Shown: one piece after another, positions 18,132 to 26,006 of the stretch
How the letters are laid out: every line of letters starts with the position of its first letter
Position numbering within the stretch: position 1 is the stretch's first letter
Source of the DNA: an uncultured bacterium
GTDB lineage: Bacteria; Verrucomicrobiota; Lentisphaeria; Victivallales; UBA1829
Direction of reading: 5' to 3'
Assembly (NCBI GenBank): GCA_902802585.1
Contig: CADCMR010000002.1
Location: 152,562 to 216,561, forward strand
Length of the DNA stretch: 64,000 nt
Translations under genes and position numbers: made by a program
Notes under the pieces: model-generated
The model's input: the letters and a program-made list of their open reading frames with translations, nothing else
The model's database searches: none
Told to the model about the DNA's origin: nothing

Positions 18132-19345
18132 TTCCGGCCTCCTTTCGAAGCTGAATATTCCTTGAATGCCGCGCCGATGATGCGCACGGCTTTGTCGCAG
18201 TCCTCCCGCTTCACGATCAGCGGGGGCAGAAGACGAAGCACGACCTCGCCCGCGGACAGGGCGACGAGCCCCTTTTCGCGCAGGACGGGGAGGATGTCCT
18301 TCGCCGGGAAATCGAGCACGATGCCGAGCATGAGACCGCGTCCGCGGACCTCCTTCACGAAATCGTACTTTTCGACGAGTTTTTCGAGCTTGCCGCGCAG
18401 ATACGACCCCATCTCCTTCACGTTGTCCAGGATCTTGTCCTTGTAGATCGTCTCGAAGACGGCGAGCGAGGCGGCGGTGGCAAGTGCGTTGCCGCCGAAG
18501 GTGTTGCCGTGTGTCCCGGGGGTCAGCACGCCGGCGAGGCGTTCGTTGCACACAAACGCACCCATCGGGATGCCGTTCGCAATCGCCTTGGCGAACGAGA
18601 ACGCATCGGGCTTGATGCCGTATCCCTGCCAGGCGCAGAGCGTGCCGGTACGGCCCATGCCGCACTGCACCTCGTCGAACATCAGCAGGACGTCTTTCTC
18701 CTTGCAGAGCTTTTCGAGCCCCTTGATGAAATCCTCGTCGGCGGGCACGATGCCGCCCTCGCCCTGGACCGCCTCAAGCAGCACGGCGCAGGTCTTCGGT
18801 CCGATCGCCTTCTTCACAGACTTCAGGTCGTTGAACTTCGCGTACTTGAAGCCGGGCATGTCGGGGTTGAACCCCTCGCGGTATTTGCTCCGGCCTGTGG
18901 CGGCGAGCGTGGCGAGCGTGCGGCCATGGAACGAATTCTCCATCACGATGATCTCGTTGCGTCCCGTGGCGTTGCCCCACTTGCGCGCGAGCTTGATGAG
19001 CCCTTCGTTCGCCTCGGCTCCGCTGTTGCAGAAGAAAACGCGTCCCTTGCCGAACGTCTTTTTCACAATCAGCTCGGCGAGGCGCGGCATGTTTTCGTTC
19101 AGGAAGAGGTTGGACACATGCACCAGCGTCTGCGCCTGGCGGCAGACCGCCTCGGTGACGGCGGGATGGCAATGCCCGAGGCTGCACACGGAGATGCCGG
19201 AGGAAAAATCCAGATACTTGCGTCGGTTCGCGTCGTACAGGTTGACGCCGCCGCCGCGCACGAACAGCACTCCGGGCGTCCCGTAGGTGTTCATGACGTT
19301 CTTTTCGTAGATTTTCTGGAGTTTTTTCGTTGTGTCCTGTTTCAT
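18128..19345 (-). CDS. argD: Acetylornithine aminotransferase (class III, PLP)
   Basis: A 405-residue enzyme of arginine synthesis. It has the class III signature MFDEVQCGMGRTGTLCAWQ, with the PLP lysine following in SFAKAIANG, and NSGAEANEGLIKLAR near the N-terminal third. It is the first gene of the operon argD-argF-comEC-GT4-htrA, with a promoter 40-70 bases upstream. Related enzymes also act on succinylornithine or lysine intermediates, but the argF neighbour favours arginine. Confidence 0.94.
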   Translation of the reverse strand: MKQDTTKKLQKIYEKNVMNTYGTPGVLFVRGGGVNLYDANRRKYLDFSSGISVCSLGHCHPAVTEAVCRQAQTLVHVSNLFLNENMPRLAELIVKKTFGKGRVFFCNSGAEANEGLIKLARKWGNATGRNEIIVMENSFHGRTLATLAATGRSKYREGFNPDMPGFKYAKFNDLKSVKKAIGPKTCAVLLEAVQGEGGIVPADEDFIKGLEKLCKEKDVLLMFDEVQCGMGRTGTLCAWQGYGIKPDAFSFAKAIANGIPMGAFVCNERLAGVLTPGTHGNTFGGNALATAASLAVFETIYKDKILDNVKEMGSYLRGKLEKLVEKYDFVKEVRGRGLMLGIVLDFPAKDILPVLREKGLVALSAGEVVLRLLPPLIVKREDCDKAVRIIGAAFKEYSASKGGRK

Positions 19346-19385
19346 TTTTTCCGGATTCCTTTCCTTATAAAGATGGAAAAGAGTT

Positions 19386-19413
19386 ACTATAGCACATTTT
19401 TCGCAGAAAACAA
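19386..19413 (-). promoter_or_regulatory. Promoter of the argD operon
   Basis: Minus strand TTGTTT (19408-19413), 16 bp, TATAGT (19386-19391), giving a leader of about 34 bases. No ARG-box-like palindrome was recognised. Confidence 0.55.
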
Positions 19414-19487
19414 TCTGTTTTCAGGCTTTTTCCCGTTTTTTTCCATTTTTTGTCGTTTTTTGTCGCAAATCCCGGCGGATTCAACGG

Positions 19488-19532
19488 AAAAAAACGGCAT
19501 GCGCCGGACTGTTTCGGGTACCGGAGCATGCC
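19488..19532 (-). terminator. Rho-independent terminator of the hibernation factor gene
   Basis: A 12-bp stem with one mismatch (19497-19508 with 19521-19532) is followed on the minus strand by seven T residues (19488-19494). Confidence 0.8.
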
Positions 19533-19581
19533 GCCGAAGCCGTGCGGCAGTCAACTCGGGACGCCGCGGGCGGGATGGAAA

Positions 19582-19914
19582 TCAGGATTCCGCGGTCGCC
19601 TCGCCGATGGACGGCGTGTGCTTGTGGTCCTGTTTCTTGTCAAGGTAGCGCCGCATCTGCGCGGAAGCCTTCGCGACGACCTCGTCGATCGCCTTGTAGA
19701 CGTTGTCGAACGCCTGGGAAGCCGCAGTGACAGGGTGGTCCTTCACAGCGGCGTCGAGGTGCGCCGTGATCAGGTTTCTCTGCAAGTCAAGAACGATCTT
19801 CACGCTGCTGATGCGCAGGCGGAATTCGGAGAAGGCATCCTCCGCCGCTTTCACGGCGTAATCGCGGACTTCGTTGTCAAGTTCGAAGTGACGAACGCTT
19901 ACGGTAATGTCCAT
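19582..19914 (-). CDS. hpf: Ribosome hibernation-promoting factor (RaiA/HPF family, short form)
   Basis: A 110-residue protein. The start at 19914 has a perfect AAGGAGGT ribosome site, while the open frame continues upstream to 20136 without one. It begins MDITVSVRHFELDNEVRDYA and has the beta-alpha-beta-beta-beta-alpha pattern of RaiA, with the basic and acidic second helix AFDNVYKAIDEVVAKASAQMRRYLDKKQDHK. It binds the 30S subunit in resting cells. The C-terminal dimerisation domain of long HPF is absent. It is monocistronic, with its own promoter and terminator. Confidence 0.92.
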   Translation of the reverse strand: MDITVSVRHFELDNEVRDYAVKAAEDAFSEFRLRISSVKIVLDLQRNLITAHLDAAVKDHPVTAASQAFDNVYKAIDEVVAKASAQMRRYLDKKQDHKHTPSIGEATAES

Positions 19915-19984
19915 AATGAGACCTCCTTGGTTCTGATGGTTCTTTGAGCGGGCCGGACCTCCCGGCCCAGTTCTCTTTGACTTC

Positions 19985-20013
19985 AACTTACATCTGTTTG
20001 TTCCAATTGTCAA
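19985..20013 (-). promoter_or_regulatory. Promoter of hpf
   Basis: Minus strand TTGACA (20008-20013), 17 bp, TAAGTT (19985-19990); the leader is about 64 bases. Confidence 0.5.
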
Positions 20014-20084
20014 GCCCTTTTTGCGATTTTTTCCGTTTTTTCCCCGATTTTCCCGAAACCAGGCGGAAAAACGCACCGCCGGAA

Positions 20085-20127
20085 GCAAAAAGAAATCCCC
20101 GGAACGCCGCGAAGGCGAAGCCGGGGA
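20085..20127 (-). terminator. Rho-independent terminator of the sialate esterase gene
   Basis: The stem 20096-20102 with 20121-20127 extends inward through a GC-rich arm. On the minus strand it is followed by a T-rich tail (TTTCTTTTTG). Confidence 0.65.
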
Positions 20128-20207
20128 AGGAGGCATTGTTCAAGGGAAGCGCCGCGGGAGACAGGAGCATCCGGCGGCGATTCCTGCCGGTTCATAGCAT
20201 CAGAGCA

Positions 20208-21767
20208 TCATTTCGGCTCGTACTCGTTTTTGACCTTGTCCGTGCGGAACGGATAGGCGGGGAAGCCGTCCTTGTTCTGGAGGTTGATGTCGCCGCGGTA
20301 CATGACGTAGGCGAAACGCACGGTCTTGGGTTCCGGGACCTTGTCGGAGGAGACTTCGACGGTATCGCCGACGATCTTGGCGTCGCCCCAGACGAACTTG
20401 CCGTCGGCGCCCGCAATGGCGAACGCGCCGGGAGCCTGGCCGTCGGAGGTGGTGAGACCCTTGCCGACGTTCTTGAAATGGATGATGCACTTGTTGCCCT
20501 TGATGTCCATGTGGTCGTAGACCGGGCCAACGCCGAGTTCGCCGCCAAAGTATTTCCATTCCACGAGCTTCGCCAGACGGTAGCCAAGAGACTGCTTGTC
20601 GCGCGGATGGATGTCGGACTGGTCGCCGATGTCCATCAGCGGAACACTGCTGACGTTCTCATAGATGTAGGACATCTCGTCCTGGATTTCGCGGGTGAGC
20701 GGCCAGCCTTCGACCTTGTCCATCGGGCCTTTGCTCTTCCACTGGTCTTCGGGGAGACGGTTCATCGGGGTCCACTGTTCAAAACCGGCGAGCTGGCAGA
20801 TAACCCACGGCTGCTTCGGATCTTTGAACTTTTCGCGCCAGCCTTCGATGAGCATTTTGTGGAGCGTGTAGTAGTCCTTGTTGCCGGTGTTGGATTCGCC
20901 CTGGTAGAAAAGGACGCCGCCGACGGTATATTTGGTCCAGGGCGCGACCATGGCGCCCCACATCGTGCCGGGGAAACTCTCACTGGAGAACTGGCCGCCG
21001 CGGGCTTGTCCGGTCGTCGGATTCGCCGCACCTGCGACCAGGGCTTCTTCGATCTGCTGGGCTTCGCGGCGGTTGTGCTTCACAAATTCGCTGTCCGGGA
21101 TAAACGGCTCGATCTTGACGCCGCCCCAGGCGGTCATGATGAGGCCGACCGGGATGTCGAGGTCCTTCTGGAGCTGACGGGCGAAGAAGTAGCCCGCGGC
21201 GGAGAAGTTCGGAACGGTCTGCGGACTGCATTCCATCCAAATGCCGGTATTTCTTCCCGCGCCAACGATTTCCTCGAACTCATCGCCCGGGGCTTTGGTC
21301 TTCGGAACTTCGAACAGACGGATGCGCGGATAGTTGGCGGCCGCGGCTTCCTGCTGGTGGTTCTTGATCTGGATCATGGCGTTGCCGGTGGACACGGGCA
21401 GTTCCATGTTGGACTGGCCGGCACAGATCCAGACTTCGCCGACGAGCACGTTGTCGAACGTGATGGTGTCGGCGCCGTCGGTCACTTTCACCTTGTACGG
21501 ACCGCCCGCTTCGAGCGCGTCGAGCTTGGCTTCCCATTCGCCGCCCGCGTCGGCCTTGGCGGTCGCGGGCTTCGCCTGTGAGCCTTCGATCGTGACCGTC
21601 ACGGTCTTGCCGGGATCGGCTTTGCCGGAAATCTTGATCGGGGCGCGCCGCTGGAGGCACATGTTGTTCTGGAAGATGTTGTGGCAGGAGAGCTTTTCCG
21701 CGTACGCGCTGGGGAGCGCGAGCAGAGCGGCGACCGCTGCTGTGAGGAGAAAAGTCATCTTTTTCAT
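20208..21767 (-). CDS. Sialate O-acetylesterase-like SGNH hydrolase, secreted
   Basis: A 519-residue protein with a signal peptide (residues 1-23, AYA). The nucleophile motif GQSNME has Ser119. QGESN and a C-terminal DIHP block, which would supply the His, are also present, as expected for the SASA (CE20-like) family. Residues 24-110 look like an N-terminal beta domain. These enzymes remove O-acetyl groups from sialic acids or from plant polysaccharides. With GH43 and CE1-like genes in the window, plant xylan/pectin or host mucin are both possible. Own promoter and terminator; good AGGAAAG ribosome site. Confidence 0.87.
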   Translation of the reverse strand: MKKMTFLLTAAVAALLALPSAYAEKLSCHNIFQNNMCLQRRAPIKISGKADPGKTVTVTIEGSQAKPATAKADAGGEWEAKLDALEAGGPYKVKVTDGADTITFDNVLVGEVWICAGQSNMELPVSTGNAMIQIKNHQQEAAAANYPRIRLFEVPKTKAPGDEFEEIVGAGRNTGIWMECSPQTVPNFSAAGYFFARQLQKDLDIPVGLIMTAWGGVKIEPFIPDSEFVKHNRREAQQIEEALVAGAANPTTGQARGGQFSSESFPGTMWGAMVAPWTKYTVGGVLFYQGESNTGNKDYYTLHKMLIEGWREKFKDPKQPWVICQLAGFEQWTPMNRLPEDQWKSKGPMDKVEGWPLTREIQDEMSYIYENVSSVPLMDIGDQSDIHPRDKQSLGYRLAKLVEWKYFGGELGVGPVYDHMDIKGNKCIIHFKNVGKGLTTSDGQAPGAFAIAGADGKFVWGDAKIVGDTVEVSSDKVPEPKTVRFAYVMYRGDINLQNKDGFPAYPFRTDKVKNEYEPK

Positions 21768-21876
21768 AAGAGTTCTTTCCTGTTTTATCGGTTTGGTTGG
21801 TTATGATGGATGGTTTTGGGAACGTTTTCCGGGCGTTTTGAGTTCAATTTCCTCATTGCGCCGTTATGTTTCTGTC

Positions 21877-21905
21877 AATATATATCTTTCCGCCGGAAAA
21901 TACAA
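21877..21905 (-). promoter_or_regulatory. Promoter of the sialate esterase gene
   Basis: Minus strand TTGTAT (21900-21905), 17 bp, TATATT (21877-21882), about 100 bases before the ATG. The rest of the 338-bp gap 21768-22105 holds this promoter and the toxin-antitoxin promoter and no other gene. Confidence 0.58.
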
Positions 21906-22046
21906 GACGGTTCTTTCACTTTTAACGCTTTTTCGGCTATTTTTCTATTGGAAAGCCGTCCGCATGTTTACCGGAAGCAATCCCGGATAATCAGCAAATC
22001 CAATTGAACAGAAAGACAAAAGCATATCCTTTTCTTTTTCCGGCGC

Positions 22047-22075
22047 TTGACTTTTGCAACCGGATATGTTATATT
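22047..22075 (+). promoter_or_regulatory. Strong promoter of the toxin-antitoxin operon
   Basis: TTGACT (22047-22052), 17 bp, TATATT (22070-22075). The antitoxin ATG follows about 24 bases after the expected start point. No clear operator palindrome was picked out. Confidence 0.68.
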
Positions 22076-22105
22076 TGATGCAAAATAGAACACAGGAGGT
22101 TTGTT

Positions 22106-22393
22106 ATGCCGACAGCAACATTCAGCGTCCGCATGGACGAAAAACTCAAGACGGAACTCGACGATCTTTGCGCCCAGTTTGGGATGAACACGTCCACCGC
22201 GATCAACCTTTTCGCCCGCGCAGTGGTCCGCGAACGCCGGATCCCGTTTGAAATCACCGCCGCTCCGTCCGACACGGGGCTGAGGGCATTTCAAAGCCTG
22301 CGCCGCCAGGCGAAGGCGAACGGTCTTCAGGACATGTCCCTATCTGAAATCAACGCGGAAATCACCAAAACAAGGAACCGCAGGGGCAAATGA
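22106..22393 (+). CDS. RelB/DinJ-type ribbon-helix-helix antitoxin
   Basis: A 95-residue protein with a consensus ribosome site (AGGAGGT). The start FSVRMDEKLKTELDDLCAQFGMNTSTAINLF is the beta strand and two helices of RelB/DinJ antitoxins, which bind their own promoter as dimers. The C-terminal half (RRQAKANGLQDMSLSEINAEI) is the usual toxin-wrapping helix. The stop overlaps the start of the PIN toxin frame (ATGA), the normal coupling. RelB/DinJ proteins are more often paired with RelE/YafQ toxins; here the partner is a PIN nuclease. Confidence 0.9.
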   Translation: MPTATFSVRMDEKLKTELDDLCAQFGMNTSTAINLFARAVVRERRIPFEITAAPSDTGLRAFQSLRRQAKANGLQDMSLSEINAEITKTRNRRGK

Positions 22394-22812
22394 AGTTTTA
22401 TGCCGTGATCGACACGAATGTGTTTGTGTCCGCCCTGTTGGCGAAACATGAAGACTCCCCCACGGTAACAATCGTGGAAAAGCTTTTTGATTCTACCGTG
22501 GTCCCTGTTTTCAGCAAAGTGATTCTTGAAGAGTAATTTGAAGTGCTGCACCGGACCAAGTTCGGATTTGATCCGGCCACGGTCAACGCGTTTCTTCAGG
22601 AAGTGGCGCAGAGAGGTATTCTTCTTGAGCCTGAACAGACCGACATCGTGTTGCCCGACATGAACGACGTGCCGTTTTATGCCGTGACTCTGGCGAACGG
22701 AAACGACAGGACCTATCTCGTCACGGGAAACCTGAAACACTTTCCTGTCAAGCCGTTCGTCGTCACTCCGGCACAATTTCTTGAGATAATCAGACAGGCC
22801 GAAAAACAGTGA
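22390..22812 (+). pseudogene. PIN-domain toxin interrupted by an in-frame TAA
   Basis: Reading from ATG 22390 gives a PIN toxin start with the acidic motif VIDTNVFVSALLA, up to SKVILEE. Then TAA at 22534-22536 stops it at codon 49. The same frame continues with FEVLHRTKFGFDP and runs to 22812, with the later motif DIVLPDMNDVPFYAVTLAN. In intact family members this position reads EEY-x-EVL-x-R, so a Tyr codon has become TAA by one base. No frame shift is involved. A GTG at 22543 could restart the C-terminal part, but it would lack the first catalytic Asp. Full length would be 140 residues. A sequencing error or stop-codon readthrough cannot be excluded. Confidence 0.78.
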
Positions 22813-23516
22813 AAGATCCCGAAACCATGTCGAACACGAAAAAAGGACGAAACATCATCCTCTCGGTCGTTGCGGTCCTTCTGGCTGGCGCGGGTACAGC
22901 CGTATCCGTCAGGTTCGCCGGGCGCCGGACACCCGACGAACCGGGCTATGCGGATCTTCAGGCGGGCAAGGCGGATTTCCGGGTGAAGAATTACGATTCG
23001 GCGGTCGCGCATTTCAGACCTGCCGCAGAACAGGGCAACGCTACGGCGCAAGTCCTGCTGGGCTTCTGCTACCGGGAGGGAAATGGCGTCGAACAGGACG
23101 ATGCCGAGGCGGAAAAGTGGTTCCGCATGGCGGCAAAACAGGGATTCGGCGCGGGACAATTGTATTTGGGGCATTGTTGCCATGAAGGCCGGGGCGTCGA
23201 AAAAGACGATGCCGATGCAGTCAAATGGTATCGCCTCGCCGCCGAACAGGACGTCGTGGACGCACAACTTATGCTCGCATGGGCTTACGGCACAGGCAAC
23301 GGAGTCGAACGGGACGATGAAGCGGCGTTCGAATGGGCGCTCAAAGCGGCGGAACGAGGTGACGATCTCGCGCAGCACCTGGTCGCCCGCTTCTATCAGG
23401 AAGGCGTCGGAGTGGACCAAAGCGACCGCGAGGCCGTGAAGTGGTACCGCATGGCAGAGGAACAAGGCAATGCCAAGGCGAAAGCGGCATTGGAAGAGCT
23501 CGAAAAGGGCGAATAA
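22809..23516 (+). CDS. Sel1-like repeat protein with N-terminal membrane anchor
   Basis: A 235-residue protein starting at GTG 22809, overlapping the toxin stop; ATG 22827 is an alternative. Residues about 12-35 form a hydrophobic anchor. Four or five Sel1-type helical repeats follow, with the pattern A-x2-G-x2-x-A-x3-L-G-x2-Y-x2-G-x-G-V-x2-D-x2-x-A-x2-W. Sel1 repeats are protein-interaction solenoids. The overlap with a toxin-antitoxin operon suggests it is transcribed with it, which is unusual. No enzyme domain is seen. Confidence 0.82.
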   Translation: MKDPETMSNTKKGRNIILSVVAVLLAGAGTAVSVRFAGRRTPDEPGYADLQAGKADFRVKNYDSAVAHFRPAAEQGNATAQVLLGFCYREGNGVEQDDAEAEKWFRMAAKQGFGAGQLYLGHCCHEGRGVEKDDADAVKWYRLAAEQDVVDAQLMLAWAYGTGNGVERDDEAAFEWALKAAERGDDLAQHLVARFYQEGVGVDQSDREAVKWYRMAEEQGNAKAKAALEELEKGE

Positions 23517-23594
23517 CACCGCCTGCGGCGATTCCGTGCGGTTCGTTATTTTCGAAAAAAACGGATTTTTCCTCGAAAAACCTTTCATTTTCGC

Positions 23595-23623
23595 TTGATT
23601 TTACGCACAATCCGGGGTAAAAT
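23595..23623 (+). promoter_or_regulatory. Promoter of the polyprenyl diphosphate synthase gene
   Basis: TTGATT (23595-23600), 17 bp, TAAAAT (23618-23623). The expected RNA start, near 23630, is practically on the upstream ATG at 23632. This favours the downstream ATG at 23719 as the real start. Confidence 0.58.
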
Positions 23624-23718
23624 ATAGGAACATGAAAAACGCGGACGCGTCAAATATGCTCTCTCGCGACCGTTTCACCTCATTTCACAGCCGGCGCGCC
23701 GCCGGTCCCGGAGACAGC

Positions 23719-24795
23719 ATGAACGAATTCAAAGACGAACTTCGCCGCGTGGGCGAACAGATCGGGAGCTTCCTTGAGGAGGACGCGTTCCCGCGGACCA
23801 TCCGCCCCGGCATCCTCGGCGACGCCGTGCGGGATTATCCCGGACGCGGAGGAAAGCGCATCCGCCCGGCGCTCGTCCTGTGGGCGTGCGAACTCTTCAG
23901 CGGGAACCGCGAACAGGCGATCCCGGCGGCAGCCGCAATTGAGATCTACCACAACTGGACGCTCGTGCACGACGACATCATTGACCGCGACGAACTCCGC
24001 CGGGGCAAGCCGTCCACGCATGTCACGGTCCGCGACTACGCTGCAAACAAGCTCAACGCCTCGCCCGAACAGGCGGCGTTCTTCGGCGAATCGTTCGCGA
24101 TTCTCGCGGGCGATGTCCAGCAGGGATGGGCGGTCGAACGCCTCGCGTCCGTCGCCGACCGCGGCGTCGATCCGGCGCTCGCGTTGACGCTGGTCCGCGC
24201 CATGCAGACGAAGCTGAACCGGGAGCTGATCTCCGGCGAGGCGCGGGACGTGGAGTTCGAGTTGCTCGATCCGGCATCGGTCTCCATCCCGGACGTGATG
24301 AGCATGATCAATGGCAAGACCGGCGCGATCATGGAGTTCGCGCTCCACTGCGGCGCGGCGATCGCGAAGGGCGCGTACAAGCCGGAATCGCCCGATTTCG
24401 TGGCGCTCTCCCGTTACGCCGTGAACCTCGCCGCCGCCTTCCAGCTTCAGGACGACATGCTCGGCGTCTTCGGCGACGAAAAGGTCCTCGGCAAGCCGAT
24501 CTGCTCCGATTTCCAGGAGGCAAAGCCCACGATGCTCTATCTCGAGGCGATCCACCGGCTCCCCGCCGAACACCGCCCCGAGCTCGACGCGTTCCTCCGT
24601 CTGCCGCACTACTCCGACGCCGACGTCGCCGCCATCCGCACGCTCCTCACCGAATGCGGAGCCGCCGGAGCCGTCCGCGACAGCATCGCCGCTCTCTCCG
24701 ACTGCGCGAAAAAATCGCTGCAGCCGCTCCCGGACAACCGCTGGCGCGGCTTGCTCGCCACCCTCGTTGAACAAATGTTAGTCCGTTCCGTATAA
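23719..24795 (+). CDS. Polyprenyl (geranylgeranyl/farnesyl type) diphosphate synthase
   Basis: A 358-residue all-helical trans-prenyltransferase. It has the first Asp-rich motif with its context (HNWTLVHDDIIDRDELRRG), the second motif AFQLQDDMLGVFGD, and GGKRIRPALVLWA for diphosphate binding. It elongates allylic diphosphates with isopentenyl diphosphate in the cytosol. The start ATG at 23719 has GGAG upstream; the frame is open to an ATG at 23632, which would give a low-complexity 29-residue extension and almost no leader. Product chain length cannot be set safely from sequence; the bulky residues before the first motif would need modelling. Confidence 0.88.
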   Translation: MNEFKDELRRVGEQIGSFLEEDAFPRTIRPGILGDAVRDYPGRGGKRIRPALVLWACELFSGNREQAIPAAAAIEIYHNWTLVHDDIIDRDELRRGKPSTHVTVRDYAANKLNASPEQAAFFGESFAILAGDVQQGWAVERLASVADRGVDPALALTLVRAMQTKLNRELISGEARDVEFELLDPASVSIPDVMSMINGKTGAIMEFALHCGAAIAKGAYKPESPDFVALSRYAVNLAAAFQLQDDMLGVFGDEKVLGKPICSDFQEAKPTMLYLEAIHRLPAEHRPELDAFLRLPHYSDADVAAIRTLLTECGAAGAVRDSIAALSDCAKKSLQPLPDNRWRGLLATLVEQMLVRSV

Positions 24796-24829
24796 CCCCC
24801 CCAAAAAACCGTAAAGGAGTCAAACCCGT

Positions 24830-25891
24830 ATGAAGATGAAAAAGATCACGTTCCAGGGATGGAAAAACTGCATCGAGCTTACCAACGGCGAATTCCGCAT
24901 CGTCGTGACCACGGAGATCGGGCCGCGCATCATCGGCGCGTTCCTCGGTTCGAAGGGTGAAAACCTCCTTTACCTCGACAAAAAGCTCCTCGGCACGTCC
25001 AACCAGAAAGTCTGGACGAACTATGGCGGGCACCGCATCTGGCACGCACCGGAAGACAGCGTCCGTTCCTACTGCCCGGACAGCCGCAAGGTCGTCATGG
25101 CGGAGCTCCGCGACGGCGGCGTCGCATTCATGGCGCCCCGTGAAGAGCTCACCGGCATCGTGAAGACCATCAACGTCTATCCCGAAGGCGAAAATTCCTT
25201 CCGCATCGAACACCAGATCCGCAACGAGGGCCTCTGGGACATCGAAGCCGCCGCATGGGGCATCACCCAGCTCATGCCCGGCGGAACCGCCATCCTGCCC
25301 CAGAACCGCGGTCCCGAAGGGCTTGTCCCGAACCGCTCCATCAATTTCTGGCCCTATGCCAGACCCGACGATTCCCGTTTCGTGTTCGGCGACCGCTTCG
25401 TGCTCGTGAAGCAGACCGCAAAGGGCGCCCCCACAAAGATCGGACTCAACTCCGGCGAGGGCTGGTGCGCCTATATCAACAAGAACACAGCGTTCGTCAA
25501 GCAGTTCGAATACTTCGACGAAAACGAGTATCCGGACCTCGGCAGCTCCATCGAAGTCTACACCGAGGGCGGCTACCTCGAACTCGAAACCCTTGGTCCG
25601 CTCGCCATCCTCGAACCCGGTGACGAGGTCACGCACTCCGAATACTGGACCGCCGCCGAAGTCGAGCAGATCCCGCTCAACAACGACAAGGACGTGATCG
25701 AAATGCTCGGCATCGAAGAGGACGACGGCTGCTGCGACGACGAATGCTGCTGCCACGAGGAGGAGCAGAAAGCCGCGAAGAAGGCGGCGAAGAAGGATGC
25801 CAAGGCTTCGAAGAAGGCGGACGACGCGAAGAAAACCGCCTCCAAAAAAGCTCCGGCGAAGAAGGCCGCGAAGAAAGCGGCGAAGAAGTAA
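24830..25891 (+). CDS. DUF4380-like (aldose-epimerase-like) protein with Cys cluster and histone-H1-like tail
   Basis: A 353-residue protein with a good ribosome site. Residues 1-285 are a beta-sandwich-type domain (FRIVVTTEIGPRIIGAFL, YGGHRIWHAPEDS, a WGITQLMPGG block) resembling DUF4380 and galactose-mutarotase-like proteins. The end is strange. Residues 293-312 are acidic with a CC-x3-CCCH cluster (Cys301, 302, 306, 307, 308, His309). The last 41 residues are a Lys/Ala/Ser/Asp run with repeated AAKKAAKK-like units, as in histone H1 tails and bacterial H1-like proteins. No signal peptide. The cluster suggests metal binding and the tail suggests nucleic acid or polyanion binding. Neither belongs to the usual epimerase fold, so the function of the whole is unknown. 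Confidence 0.8.
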   Translation: MKMKKITFQGWKNCIELTNGEFRIVVTTEIGPRIIGAFLGSKGENLLYLDKKLLGTSNQKVWTNYGGHRIWHAPEDSVRSYCPDSRKVVMAELRDGGVAFMAPREELTGIVKTINVYPEGENSFRIEHQIRNEGLWDIEAAAWGITQLMPGGTAILPQNRGPEGLVPNRSINFWPYARPDDSRFVFGDRFVLVKQTAKGAPTKIGLNSGEGWCAYINKNTAFVKQFEYFDENEYPDLGSSIEVYTEGGYLELETLGPLAILEPGDEVTHSEYWTAAEVEQIPLNNDKDVIEMLGIEEDDGCCDDECCCHEEEQKAAKKAAKKDAKASKKADDAKKTASKKAPAKKAAKKAAKK

Positions 25892-25951
25892 GGGAGGCGG
25901 CGCCTTCTCTGAAATAGTGTTTGGCTGCGATCAAACACAGAAAAGCAATTC

Positions 25952-25991
25952 ATCCCCCTGCGGCAGGACAAGCCTCCACAGGGGGATTTTT
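25952..25991 (+). terminator. Rho-independent terminator after the tailed DUF4380-like gene
   Basis: A perfect 9-bp stem (25952-25960 with 25979-25987) is followed by TTTTT (25987-25991). It lies directly upstream of the ribosome site of the thioesterase gene. Confidence 0.82.
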
Positions 25992-26006
25992 GAAAGGACT
26001 GGACAC

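Noticed and set aside
16137..18446. 769-codon plus-strand frame opposite comEC and argF
   Set aside because: It is a shadow of two clearly identified minus-strand genes.
23632..23718. 29-codon N-terminal extension of the prenyl synthase
   Set aside because: The predicted transcription start coincides with its ATG and the sequence is not like the family.
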